A DNA stretch of 11,162 bases from an uncultured Methylobacteriaceae bacterium. Its GTDB lineage: Bacteria; Pseudomonadota; Alphaproteobacteria; Rhizobiales; Beijerinckiaceae. The stretch lies in NCBI GenBank assembly GCA_937872715.1, contig CALMTJ010000086.1, positions 469 to 11,630 on the forward strand, read 5' to 3'. Positions 1 through 6,479 of this stretch are shown here, in pieces (position 1 is the stretch's first letter; each line of letters begins with the position of its first letter). A program made the translations under genes and the position numbers. The notes beneath the pieces were generated by a model, which worked only from the letters and a program-made list of their open reading frames with translations, ran no database searches and was not told the DNA's origin.

Positions 1-431
1 CGCTCGTTGATCTCGTCGCGATGCGACAGGAGCTGGTCGAGGTCCATGGAGCCGACCACGGTGCGGATGTTGGTCATGGTCAGGACGAGCAGCGCCTGCT
101 GCAGGTTCGTCACCTCGTAGGAGGCGCGGGCCGCGTCCAGCACCTGGAAGAAGGCGGCCGCATCGATCTTCACCCCGGCATTGTCGTGGGTGAACGCCTC
201 CTGCGAAGGTACGTCGAGCACCTGCTCCATGACGTTCACCTTCTGGCCGATGCGCTCGACATAGGGGACGATCAGGCCGAGCCCGGCCCCGAGCGAGCGC
301 GCGTACTTGCCGAAGCGTTCGACCGTGTAGACGTAGCCCTGCGGCACGGTGCGAACGCCGGCCGCGATGGTGACGATCACCAGGATCACGAACGCGATCA
401 CGAACACGTTCAAGCCGAGCGAAACCTGCAT
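1..431 (-). CDS. SPFH/Band 7 (stomatin/paraslipin-like) membrane protein, 5' part only
   Basis: The gene runs off the left edge; about 143 N-terminal codons are present. Visible: a short N-terminus, one hydrophobic membrane segment at about residues 5-25, then the start of an SPFH domain with RTVPQGYVYTVERFGKY (about 27-43), an LGAGLGLIVPYVERI-type stretch, DVPSQEAFTHDN (about 74-85), and a segment ending in MDLDQLLSHRDEINE. These match the stomatin/QmcA/paraslipin branch, whose members are anchored in the inner membrane, form large oligomers and are linked to membrane microdomains and quality control of membrane proteins. An NfeD-family partner is often adjacent in this family; here it would lie beyond the left edge and cannot be seen. 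Start choice: two in-frame ATGs lie 6 bp apart (437 and 431). A GGAGG at 444-440 is 8 nt from the second but only 2 nt from the first, so 431 is preferred. It is divergent from the antiporter gene. Confidence 0.85.
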   Translation of the reverse strand, partial: MQVSLGLNVFVIAFVILVIVTIAAGVRTVPQGYVYTVERFGKYARSLGAGLGLIVPYVERIGQKVNVMEQVLDVPSQEAFTHDNAGVKIDAAAFFQVLDAARASYEVTNLQQALLVLTMTNIRTVVGSMDLDQLLSHRDEINE

Positions 432-533
432 CCCCATCGCCTCCGGCGGCCGCTGCGGGCCTCTCGCCCGGTCGCTGTTGCGGGGCCGTACCCACCTCCC
501 TAGACATTCCCGGCACGCCAGAGAAGATCGAAC
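432..533. other. Divergent intergenic region between the SPFH gene and the antiporter gene
   Basis: About 100 bp separate the two divergent start codons, so both promoters must lie here or overlap the genes. I see no convincing -35/-10 pair or operator palindrome. Only the SPFH ribosome binding site and a weak purine-rich GAGAAG at 521-526, 7 nt before the antiporter ATG, stand out. Confidence 0.4.
440..444 (-). promoter_or_regulatory. Shine-Dalgarno site of the SPFH gene
   Basis: GGAGG on the minus strand, 8 nt before the ATG at 431 and only 2 nt before the in-frame ATG at 437. This spacing decides the start in favour of 431. Confidence 0.6.
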
Positions 534-1631
534 ATGCCGAAGCCCGGGGACGCGCCCGCGTATTCCCTGCTCTTTCCCGCCGCGGCATTTGCCCTGTTCG
601 GAGTCACGCTGCTCGCCGGGCCGGGGCTCTCGGCCTGGATCCCGTTGGCGCTCGTGCCGATCCTGTTCGGCACCGTCTTCGCGGCCGTGCACCACGCCGA
701 GGAGATCGCCGTCCGGACGGGCGAGCCCTACGGCACGCTCATCCTTACGATGGCGGTCACCGTCATCGAGGTCGCGCTGATCGCTTCCCTGATGCTGAAG
801 CCCGGGGCGAGCCCGGCGCTCGCCCGCGACACGGTGTTCGCGGTGATCATGATCGTCTGCAACGGCCTCGTCGGCCTCTGCATCCTGGCCGGCGGGCTCC
901 GCTTCGGCGAGATCGGCTTCCGGGTCGGCGGCGCGTCCAGCTACATCGCGGTCCTGGCGCCGCTCGCGACGCTGGCGCTGGCCTTGCCGAACTACACGCT
1001 GACGCAGGCCGGTCCCGTCTACGCGACGAGCCAGCTCGTCTTCGTCAGCGTGGTCACCACCGTCCTGTACGGCGCCTTCCTCTACATCCAGACTGTCCGG
1101 CACAGCGCCGATTACGTGACGCGCGAGCCGGCTTCGCGCGGCGGGGAGAAGAAGGCGCCGCCCGTTCATTCAGGCGGGGCCGGCCCGACGCTCAGCATCG
1201 CCATGCTGCTCCTGTCGCTCGGCGGCGTCATCCTCCTGTCGAAGACCTTCGCGGCCACCGTCGAGGCCGGGACCGCGCGGGTCGGCGCGCCGGACGCCGT
1301 GTCGGGCGTGATCGTGGCGCTCCTCATCCTGCTGCCCGAGAGCCTCGCGGCCCTGCAGGCGGCGCGGCGCGACGAGCTCCAGAAGAGCATCAACCTGGCG
1401 CTCGGCTCCTCGCTCGCCACGATCGGGCTCACCATCCCGGCCGTCGCCATCATGGCGATCCTCTACGAGAAGGAGCTGGTGCTGGGGCTGGCGCCGAAGG
1501 ACTTGGTGCTTCTCGCCCTGACGCTGCTCGTCAGCGTCGTCACCTTCGGGCGCGGCCGCACGAACATCCTGTTCGGCTTCGTCCACCTCGTGATCTTCGC
1601 GACCTTCGTGTTCCTGGTCTTCGTACCCTGA
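534..1631 (+). CDS. chaA: ChaA-type calcium(sodium)/proton antiporter
   Basis: 365 aa, almost the length of E. coli ChaA (about 366). It belongs to the CaCA cation exchanger superfamily and is an inner-membrane protein that expels Ca2+ and/or Na+ (reported also for K+) in exchange for protons. It has about ten or eleven hydrophobic segments, in two halves separated by a hydrophilic loop at about residues 188-215 (rich in R, K and E). The first alpha-repeat includes HHAEEIAVRTGEPYGTL (53-69) and TVIEVALIA (76-84) with acidic E56, E57, E64 and E79. The second includes ILLPESLAAL (265-274) with E269, followed by INLALGSSLATIGLTIPA (286-303). These paired acidic residues are the family's ion-binding positions. 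The ATG at 534 follows a weak GAGAAG. The gene ends exactly where the convergent LysR gene ends, with no terminator between. Which cation is exported cannot be read from sequence. Confidence 0.93.
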   Translation: MPKPGDAPAYSLLFPAAAFALFGVTLLAGPGLSAWIPLALVPILFGTVFAAVHHAEEIAVRTGEPYGTLILTMAVTVIEVALIASLMLKPGASPALARDTVFAVIMIVCNGLVGLCILAGGLRFGEIGFRVGGASSYIAVLAPLATLALALPNYTLTQAGPVYATSQLVFVSVVTTVLYGAFLYIQTVRHSADYVTREPASRGGEKKAPPVHSGGAGPTLSIAMLLLSLGGVILLSKTFAATVEAGTARVGAPDAVSGVIVALLILLPESLAALQAARRDELQKSINLALGSSLATIGLTIPAVAIMAILYEKELVLGLAPKDLVLLALTLLVSVVTFGRGRTNILFGFVHLVIFATFVFLVFVP

Positions 1632-2498
1632 TCAGGCCGCGAGGCGCAGGCGCGACCGGAAACTCTGCCGGAGCCCGTCCGCCAGGATGCGGGCGAGTTC
1701 GGACCCGCCAGAGGCCGGGAGGTAGAGGTTGATGGAGAAATCGCCGAGCGCCGGCAATCCGGAGGCCGCCCCGAGGAGCGTCGTGCCGTCCTGCACCGTG
1801 GAGGCGAGGGAGGCCACGACGGCGAGGTCCGTCTGGACGGTGGCGCTCGACGAATCGAGGTCGCCGCCCTCCGTCACCACCCGGAACGGGATGCCCGCCT
1901 GCCGGAGCGCCTCGAAGGTGACGGGTCGGAAGGCGCATGTCTCGCTGGAGGCGACGGGCAGCGGGCGCTTGAGATGCGCCTCCCCGCCCCGCGCGCCGAC
2001 CCAGACGAGCGCGTCCGTGGCGAGCCGCTCGCAGCCCGGGCCGCACTCGCCCTCCTCGACGATCGCGATGTCGACGGCGCCGGCGCCGAGCGCCTCCTTT
2101 AGGATCGGCGAGGATCTGCAGACAAGCGTGATCTCGACCTGCGGGTGGGCGCGCGAGAACGAGCGCAGCACCGGCGGCAGATACGTGCCGACGAGGTCAT
2201 AGGGCACGCCGAGCCGAACCTGCCCGGAGAACACCTTCCCGGTCATCTCCGCCCAGATCTCGTCGTTCAGCGTCAGCATGCGCTTGGCATGGCCGAACAG
2301 CCGCTCGCCGGCATCGGTCAGATGCAGACCGCGCTTCTCCCGCGTGAACAGCTCGGTGCCGAACAGCTCTTCCAGCCGCTTGATCTGCTGGCTGATCGCC
2401 GCCTGCGTCAGGTGGAGCACGTTGCGGGCGCTCGTCATGCCTCCGGTCTCGGCGACCGTGATGAAGGCCCGTATGAGCGTGACGTCCAGGTTGCGCAT
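1632..2498 (-). CDS. LysR-family transcriptional regulator
   Basis: 288 aa from the chosen start. The N-terminal winged HTH (about residues 4-63) contains AFITVAETGGMTSARNVLHL followed by TQAAISQQIKRLEELFG, the classic LysR recognition helix and wing, then FTREKRGLHLTDAGERL. A linker helix leads to a LysR substrate-binding domain (about 92-288) of the periplasmic-binding-protein fold, with GQVRLGVPYDLVGTYLPPVL at its first strand. The inducer is not identifiable. Start: the reading frame extends 13 codons further up to an ATG at 2537, but the ATG at 2498 begins the standard LysR N-terminus and has GGAAGG 5 nt upstream. It is divergent from a DUF1127 gene across 117 bp, so control of that gene and autoregulation are the natural inference. 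Its stop codon directly abuts that of the antiporter gene. Confidence 0.93.
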   Translation of the reverse strand: MRNLDVTLIRAFITVAETGGMTSARNVLHLTQAAISQQIKRLEELFGTELFTREKRGLHLTDAGERLFGHAKRMLTLNDEIWAEMTGKVFSGQVRLGVPYDLVGTYLPPVLRSFSRAHPQVEITLVCRSSPILKEALGAGAVDIAIVEEGECGPGCERLATDALVWVGARGGEAHLKRPLPVASSETCAFRPVTFEALRQAGIPFRVVTEGGDLDSSSATVQTDLAVVASLASTVQDGTTLLGAASGLPALGDFSINLYLPASGGSELARILADGLRQSFRSRLRLAA

Positions 2499-2503
2499 CG
2501 CGG

Positions 2504-2509
2504 CCTTCC
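2504..2509 (-). promoter_or_regulatory. Shine-Dalgarno site deciding the LysR start
   Basis: GGAAGG on the minus strand, 5 nt before the ATG at 2498. It supports this start over the upstream in-frame ATG at 2537. Confidence 0.55.
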
Positions 2510-2576
2510 GATAACGATCTGCGATGGACAACATCAAACAAAGTCGTTTCCGTTATGCAACTGGGTTCCGTATCTT
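2506..2576. promoter_or_regulatory. Putative LysR-controlled divergent regulatory region
   Basis: The region between the divergent LysR and DUF1127 starts is less GC-rich than its surroundings. TTCCG occurs three times on the plus strand, each followed by an A/T-rich stretch: TTCCGATAACG at 2506, TTCCGTTATGC at 2548 and TTCCGTATCTT at 2566. ATAACG (2511-2516) and CGTTAT (2551-2556) form an inverted pair exactly 40 bp apart, about four helical turns, which would suit a DNA-bound LysR tetramer. TATCTT at 2571-2576 is a possible -10 for the DUF1127 gene, but no good -35 goes with it. The repeats are seen in the sequence; the binding role is inferred. Confidence 0.4.
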
Positions 2577-2603
2577 CTCCTCACGGCCGCGATCGGATGG
2601 CCG

Positions 2604-2609
2604 AAGGAG
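2604..2609 (+). promoter_or_regulatory. Shine-Dalgarno site of the DUF1127 gene
   Basis: AAGGAG 6 nt before the ATG at 2616. It fixes the start within a reading frame that stays open far upstream. Confidence 0.7.
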
Positions 2610-2615
2610 CTTTCG

Positions 2616-2900
2616 ATGTCACAGGCACTGACCGGGGGCGCGGGCGGGCCCGCCCCCGGCAACATCCTCGTCGGCGCGCTCGCGCGGGCGGTGGCCGCGG
2701 TCGCGGCGGAAATCCGCGCCCGACGCGACCTGCACGCGCTCCAGCTCCTGGACGAGCGGCAGTTGCACGATATCGGTGTGGGCGCGGGCGAGCTCGACCA
2801 CGCCGTCCGGAACGGCCGGCCACGCTCGCCCGCTCACCCTTCCCGGGCCGATGCCGTCCCTCCCGCGCCGATGCCCGCGAGCTGGACCGAGTGGCGCTGA
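2616..2900 (+). CDS. DUF1127 (YjiS-like) small protein
   Basis: 94 aa. The conserved DUF1127 core lies at about residues 36-67: RARRDLHALQLLDERQLHDI followed by GVGAGELDHAVRNGR. It carries the hallmark L-x2-L-D-x3-L-x-D-I-G pattern and arginine-rich start of the family. A Gly/Ala-rich N-terminus (1-32) precedes it and a proline-rich tail (68-94) follows. Small alphaproteobacterial DUF1127 proteins have been linked to RNA binding and to phosphate, carbon and stress-related regulation, but the role of this copy is unknown. The start is supported by AAGGAG 6 nt upstream. It is divergent from a LysR gene, a recurrent arrangement that suggests LysR control. Its stop lies 7 bp from the convergent hemH stop. 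Confidence 0.88.
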   Translation: MSQALTGGAGGPAPGNILVGALARAVAAVAAEIRARRDLHALQLLDERQLHDIGVGAGELDHAVRNGRPRSPAHPSRADAVPPAPMPASWTEWR

Positions 2901-2907
2901 GCGCCGC

Positions 2908-3960
2908 TCAGAGCCACCCCGCGAGCTCCCGCTCCACCACCGTCCGGATCACACGGATCCCGTCGGGACCGGCATTGAGGCAGGGCAGGTAGGCGAAGCT
3001 CTCGCCTCCGCCCGCCTCGAAATAATGCCGGTTCTCGCCGTTCAGCTCTTCCAGCGTCTCGAGGCAATCGGCGGAGAAGCCCGGCGCCACGATGGCGAGG
3101 CGCTTAGTTCCTTCCGCCGCCAGCGCCTTCACGGTCTCGTCCGTGTAGGGCTGGAGCCATTCCGCCGGCCCGAACCGCGACTGGAAGGTCAGGCGGAAGC
3201 GCTCCGCCGGCCAGCCGAAGGCCTCGCGGAGCAGCCGCCAGGTCTTGTGGCACTGACAGTAATACGGGTCGCCCTTCTCGAGGTACTCCTTCGGGATGCC
3301 GTGGAAGGAGACGAGGATGACCTCCGGCTCGAAGACAAGCTTCGCGAGCTCCGCCCGCATGGAGGCGGCGAGCGCCTCGATATAGACGGGGTCGTCCCCG
3401 TAGGGCGGCGCGACCCGGACGGCCGGCTGCCAGCGCATGTCCATCAGCGCCCGGAACGCCTGGTCGCAGGCCGTGGCGGAGGTCGCGGCGCAATATTGCG
3501 GATAGAGCGGCACGAGGAGGATGCGGTCGCAGCCTGCGTCGAGGAGCGCCCGGATCCGCTCGGCCGTGCGGGGCTGGCCGTAGCGCATGGCCCAATCCAC
3601 CACGATCCGGTCGTCGGCCATGAGGCCCGAGAGCTGCTCGGCCTGGGACCGCGTGATCGTCTTCAGCGGACCTTCGTCGAGCTCCTTGTTCCAGATGGTA
3701 TCGTAATCCCGCCCCTTCCGGCCCGGCCGGGTGGTCAGGATGATGCCGTTCAGGAGCGGCCACCAGAGGAGGCGCGACGTCTCGATCACGCGCCGGTCGG
3801 ACAGGAACTCCTTCAGGTACCGGCGCATCGGCCAGTAGGTCGTGGCCTCCGGCGTGCCGAGATTCATGAGGAGCACCCCGATCCGGCCGGATCGGACCGG
3901 CGGGTGCGCGGTCGGCCGCCGGGTCGGCGCGAGCGTGTTCGGATCGATGCGGGCGTTCAT
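2908..3960 (-). CDS. hemH: Ferrochelatase (protoheme ferro-lyase)
   Basis: 350 aa. It inserts Fe2+ into protoporphyrin IX, the last step of protoheme synthesis, in the cytosol or at the inner membrane face. Visible: the N-terminal strand GRIGVLLMNLGTPEATTYW (25-43), YLKEFLSDRRVIE (48-60), LLVPLYPQYCAATSA (148-162), the family signature VILVSFHGIPKEYLEKGDPY (214-233) with catalytic His220, the FQSRFG-x-EWLQPYTD segment (259-274), and PGFSADCLETLEEL (293-306) with the second catalytic acid, Glu301. Length is typical of alphaproteobacterial HemH. The reading frame continues upstream to 4245, but homology begins shortly after the ATG at 3960. No good Shine-Dalgarno precedes this ATG, so the exact start is less certain than the identity. 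It is convergent with the DUF1127 gene and divergent from the nucleotidase gene. Confidence 0.97.
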   Translation of the reverse strand: MNARIDPNTLAPTRRPTAHPPVRSGRIGVLLMNLGTPEATTYWPMRRYLKEFLSDRRVIETSRLLWWPLLNGIILTTRPGRKGRDYDTIWNKELDEGPLKTITRSQAEQLSGLMADDRIVVDWAMRYGQPRTAERIRALLDAGCDRILLVPLYPQYCAATSATACDQAFRALMDMRWQPAVRVAPPYGDDPVYIEALAASMRAELAKLVFEPEVILVSFHGIPKEYLEKGDPYYCQCHKTWRLLREAFGWPAERFRLTFQSRFGPAEWLQPYTDETVKALAAEGTKRLAIVAPGFSADCLETLEELNGENRHYFEAGGGESFAYLPCLNAGPDGIRVIRTVVERELAGWL

Positions 3961-4015
3961 GGGGAGGACCGTGCGTGCCTGAAAGCCCCTAGCAGAACCC
4001 GGTGACGACCGATGC

Positions 4016-4046
4016 GTCCTGGCCGGGCTCGGCCCGGCCACCCACG
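4016..4046 (-). repeat. REP-like palindromic element, copy 1
   Basis: Core hairpin at 4020-4040: TGGCCGGGC, loop TCG, GCCCGGCCA (perfect 9-bp stem). Read on the minus strand over 31 bp it matches copy 2 at 28 of 31 positions, including the CGTGG flank before the stem and the GAC after it. It is therefore the same element in opposite orientation. GC-rich palindromes of this GGCCGGGC type are a common interspersed repeat in Hyphomicrobiales genomes. Confidence 0.75.
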
Positions 4047-4094
4047 TCCGTCCGAAGCCGTGACGTCGACCGGCTCGCTCGCGGCAGCTTCCTT

Positions 4095-4125
4095 CGTGGA
4101 TGGCCGGGCCAAGCCCGGCCATGAC
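4095..4125 (+). repeat. REP-like palindromic element, copy 2
   Basis: Core hairpin at 4100-4122: ATGGCCGGGC, loop CAA, GCCCGGCCAT (perfect 10-bp stem, 3-nt loop). It lies 48 bp from copy 1 and in the opposite orientation, so the pair resembles a bacterial interspersed mosaic element. It ends only 15 bp before the Shine-Dalgarno of the nucleotidase gene, where it could affect transcript structure or stability. Confidence 0.75.
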
Positions 4126-4139
4126 CGACCACCGCTTCC

Positions 4140-4145
4140 AGGAGG
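4140..4145 (+). promoter_or_regulatory. Strong Shine-Dalgarno deciding the nucleotidase start
   Basis: AGGAGG with a 6-nt spacer (TTTGAT) to the ATG at 4152. No other ATG lies at proper distance. The alternative start at 4215 has no Shine-Dalgarno. Confidence 0.7.
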
Positions 4146-4151
4146 TTTGAT

Positions 4152-5750
4152 ATGGCGTGTCTTCCCGCCCGCATGCAACACTCGCGTCCAGGCCACCTTC
4201 GGGCAACCGCAGACATGAACGCCATGCCGCCCCCATCACCCTCACGTCGCCAGGCGATGCTGGCCGTCGGCCTCGCGGGCGCGACCGTCACGATGGCGGG
4301 CGACGCCGAGGCGGCGGTGGCGCGGCCGGATTTCACGCTTCTCCTCGTCAACGACATCTACCGAATGGGCGAGCGTGACGGGCGGGGCGGCTTCGCCCGG
4401 CTCGGCGCGATCGTGAAGGCCGAGCGGGCGCGGGGCGTGCCGCTCCTCTTCTGCCACGCGGGCGATTGCTTCTCGCCCTCGCTGATGTCCGGTTTCGACC
4501 AAGGAGCCCATATCGTCGAGCTCCTCAACGCGATCGGCCCGGACGTCTTCGTGCCCGGGAACCACGAGTTCGATTTTGGCCTCACGACGTACCTGAAGCG
4601 CATGGGAGAGGCGCGGTTTCCCTTCTACGCCGCCAACATGCGGGGGGCGGACGGGGCGCCGATCCCCGGCATGAGGGACACGAGCCTGCACAAGCTCGGT
4701 CCCGTCACGGTCGGGATCGTCGGGCTGGCGCTCGCCGACACGCCGGCGAAATCGCAATCGGGCGACCTGAGATTCCTGCCCGAGGTGGAGGTGCTTCGCC
4801 GCGAGACCGCCTCCTTGCGCAAGGCCGGAGCCGACTTGGTGGTGGCCGTGGCCCATACGGACAGGCCGACGGACACGGAGATCATGGGCTCGCACATCGT
4901 GGAGGTGCTGCTCTCCGGCCACGACCACGACCTCGCGCTCGCCTATGACGGCAAGACCGTGATGGTGGAGAGCTCCGAGGAGGGCAACTTCGTCACCGCG
5001 ATCGATTTCGCCGTGAAGTTCGCGGGCGAGGGCGCGGGCCGGACGATGACCTGGTCGCCCTCCTTCCGCATCCACGATTCGGCGGCCGTCGAACCCGATC
5101 CGGACGTGCAGGCGATCGTCACCCGGCTGGAGCGGGAGCTGGCGAAGGAGCTCGACGTGCCCCTCGCCGTGACGAGCGTTCCGCTCGACAGCCGGACGGT
5201 CACGGTGCGGGCGGAGGAGGCCGCGATCGGCAACCTCGTGGCGGATGCCATGCGAGCCTCGACGGGCGCGGACATCGCGATCACCAATGGCGGCGGCATC
5301 CGGGCCAACAAGCGCTACCCGGCCGGCACCACCCTGACGCGCCGCGACGTCCTGTCCGAGCTGCCCTTCGGCAACACGACCGTGCTGGTCGAAATCACGG
5401 GCGCGCAGGTGAAGCGGCTCCTGGAGAACGGCGCGGCGCAGATTGGTAGCCCATCCGGCCGCTTCCCGCAGGTCTCGGGCCTCCACTTCGCCATCGACAG
5501 GGCGGCGCCAGCCGGCGGACGCGTCTCCGACGTCACCCATGACGGCGTGCCGCTCGACATGGCTAGGACCTACCGGGTCGGTTCGAACAACTTCATGCTG
5601 GCCGGCGGCGACGGTTACGGCGGGCTGGCGGACGGGCAGGTGCTGGTCGGGGCGACGGACGGCAAGCTCGTGGCGAACGAGGTGATGGCCTATGTCGGGC
5701 GCCTCGGCACGGTCACGACCAGGGTCGAAGGTCGGATCACGATCCGGTGA
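4152..5750 (+). CDS. Bifunctional metallophosphatase / 5'-nucleotidase, probably Tat-exported
   Basis: 532 aa. Expected to hydrolyse 5'-nucleotides or related phosphoesters (UshA-like) in the periplasm, releasing nucleoside and phosphate. The N-terminus carries a possible twin-arginine signal, SRRQAMLAVGLAGA (31-44), then a hydrophobic stretch to about 56 with AEAAVA as a plausible cleavage site. Calcineurin-like metallophosphatase domain, about 61-290: LLLVNDIYRM (63-72), HAGDCFSPS (102-110, Asp105), PGNHEFDFG (135-143, Asn137, His138), VAVAHTD (231-237) and SGHDHD (255-260, His257 and His259). 5'-nucleotidase C-terminal domain, about 335-505: AIGNLVADAMR, ITNGGGIR (377-384), LPFGNTTV and NNFMLAGGDGYGG (479-491), the substrate-binding motifs. 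Oddity: the first metal motif is Asp-x-Tyr instead of the usual Asp-x-His. ATG 4152 is chosen for its AGGAGG; ATG 4215 would give a 511-aa protein with a more usual Tat n-region. Confidence 0.88.
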   Translation: MACLPARMQHSRPGHLRATADMNAMPPPSPSRRQAMLAVGLAGATVTMAGDAEAAVARPDFTLLLVNDIYRMGERDGRGGFARLGAIVKAERARGVPLLFCHAGDCFSPSLMSGFDQGAHIVELLNAIGPDVFVPGNHEFDFGLTTYLKRMGEARFPFYAANMRGADGAPIPGMRDTSLHKLGPVTVGIVGLALADTPAKSQSGDLRFLPEVEVLRRETASLRKAGADLVVAVAHTDRPTDTEIMGSHIVEVLLSGHDHDLALAYDGKTVMVESSEEGNFVTAIDFAVKFAGEGAGRTMTWSPSFRIHDSAAVEPDPDVQAIVTRLERELAKELDVPLAVTSVPLDSRTVTVRAEEAAIGNLVADAMRASTGADIAITNGGGIRANKRYPAGTTLTRRDVLSELPFGNTTVLVEITGAQVKRLLENGAAQIGSPSGRFPQVSGLHFAIDRAAPAGGRVSDVTHDGVPLDMARTYRVGSNNFMLAGGDGYGGLADGQVLVGATDGKLVANEVMAYVGRLGTVTTRVEGRITIR

Positions 5751-5772
5751 GACGTCGCGCGACGGGTGCGGA

Positions 5773-6474
5773 GTGACGGCACCCGTCGGGGCGGAGCTCG
5801 CGGCGTTCCGGGCCGATCCGGCGACCGAAGGCTGGCGCCGCCTCCCCTTCTTCGTGGATGGCGGCGCGGATGCCGTCGCGGCAGCGCTCGATGCCCGGAT
5901 CGCGGCCGGCGAGCGGCTGGCGCCCCGACCCGGCGCGATCTTCCGGGCGCTCCGGCTGACGCCCCTGGACAGCGTCAAGGTCGTGATCCTCGGCCAGGAC
6001 CCCTACCCACGACGGGGCGACGCGAACGGCCTCGCCTTCTCCTATGTCGGCGACCGGAGCCTTCCGCCGTCGCTGAAGGCGATCTTCGCCGAGCTTTCGG
6101 CCGATCTCGGCATTCCTCCTCCCCGCCGAGGCGATCTCACGGCCTGGGCGCAGGCCGGGATGCTCCTCCTGAACGCCGCGCTGACGACGACGGAAGGGGT
6201 TTCCGGCGTGCACCTGAAGCTCGGTTGGGCGCGGCTCGCCGACGAGGTTGTCGCGGCCGTGTCCGCTCGGAGACCGGCGGTCGCCTTCCTGCTTTGGGGA
6301 GCCAACGCCCGGTCCCGGGCCGGACTGATCGACCGGAACAAGCATCTCGTCATCGAGAGCGGACACCCGTCTCCTCTCAACCGAGCCCGCGACTTCCCGG
6401 GCTCGCGGCCCTTCAGCCGGGCGAATGCATGGCTGGAGACCAGGGCGGCCGGCGTGGTGGATTGGCGGCTCTGA
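5773..6474 (+). CDS. ung: Uracil-DNA glycosylase, family-1-like (Ung)
   Basis: 233 aa from a GTG start, typical Ung length. It removes uracil from DNA as the first step of base excision repair. Visible: motif A, VVILGQDPYPRRGDANGLAFS (70-90), with catalytic Asp76, Tyr78 and the uracil-stacking Phe89; LLLNAALTTTEG (131-142) with Asn134, the uracil-reading residue; FLLWGANAR (172-180); and motif B, HPSPLNRARDFPGSRPFSRAN (198-218), with catalytic His198 and the DNA-intercalation loop. Departures from canonical Ung: P instead of H after GQDPY, and no HANRGW after the Asn region (VHLKLGW instead). The frame is open upstream to an ATG at 5692, but that part only mirrors the nucleotidase gene in another frame. 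GTG 5773 leaves 22 nt after the nucleotidase stop and has no good Shine-Dalgarno. Co-transcription with the nucleotidase gene is plausible. Confidence 0.87.
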   Translation: MTAPVGAELAAFRADPATEGWRRLPFFVDGGADAVAAALDARIAAGERLAPRPGAIFRALRLTPLDSVKVVILGQDPYPRRGDANGLAFSYVGDRSLPPSLKAIFAELSADLGIPPPRRGDLTAWAQAGMLLLNAALTTTEGVSGVHLKLGWARLADEVVAAVSARRPAVAFLLWGANARSRAGLIDRNKHLVIESGHPSPLNRARDFPGSRPFSRANAWLETRAAGVVDWRL

Positions 6475-6479
6475 CCCGG

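Larger units (their letters stand above)
3961..4151. other. Intergenic region hemH / 5'-nucleotidase
   Basis: 191 bp between divergent genes. It must hold the hemH promoter and probably the nucleotidase promoter. Its main content is two inverted REP-like hairpins (listed separately) and a strong ribosome binding site at its right end. No clear promoter boxes or iron-responsive operator were found. Confidence 0.5.

Noticed and set aside
21..503. 160-codon plus-strand frame at the left end
   Set aside because: It is antisense to the SPFH gene, which shows clear family motifs on the minus strand.
2776..4005. 409-codon open frame antisense to hemH
   Set aside because: Shadow of hemH; the translation has no family features and the opposite strand carries all ferrochelatase motifs.
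3961..4245. N-terminal extension of hemH up to 4245
   Set aside because: It would run through the REP-like hairpins and has no similarity to ferrochelatases; the family homology starts after the ATG at 3960.
4242..5978. 578-codon open frame antisense to the nucleotidase gene
   Set aside because: Low-complexity Arg/His/Asp-rich translation and antisense to a gene with intact family motifs.
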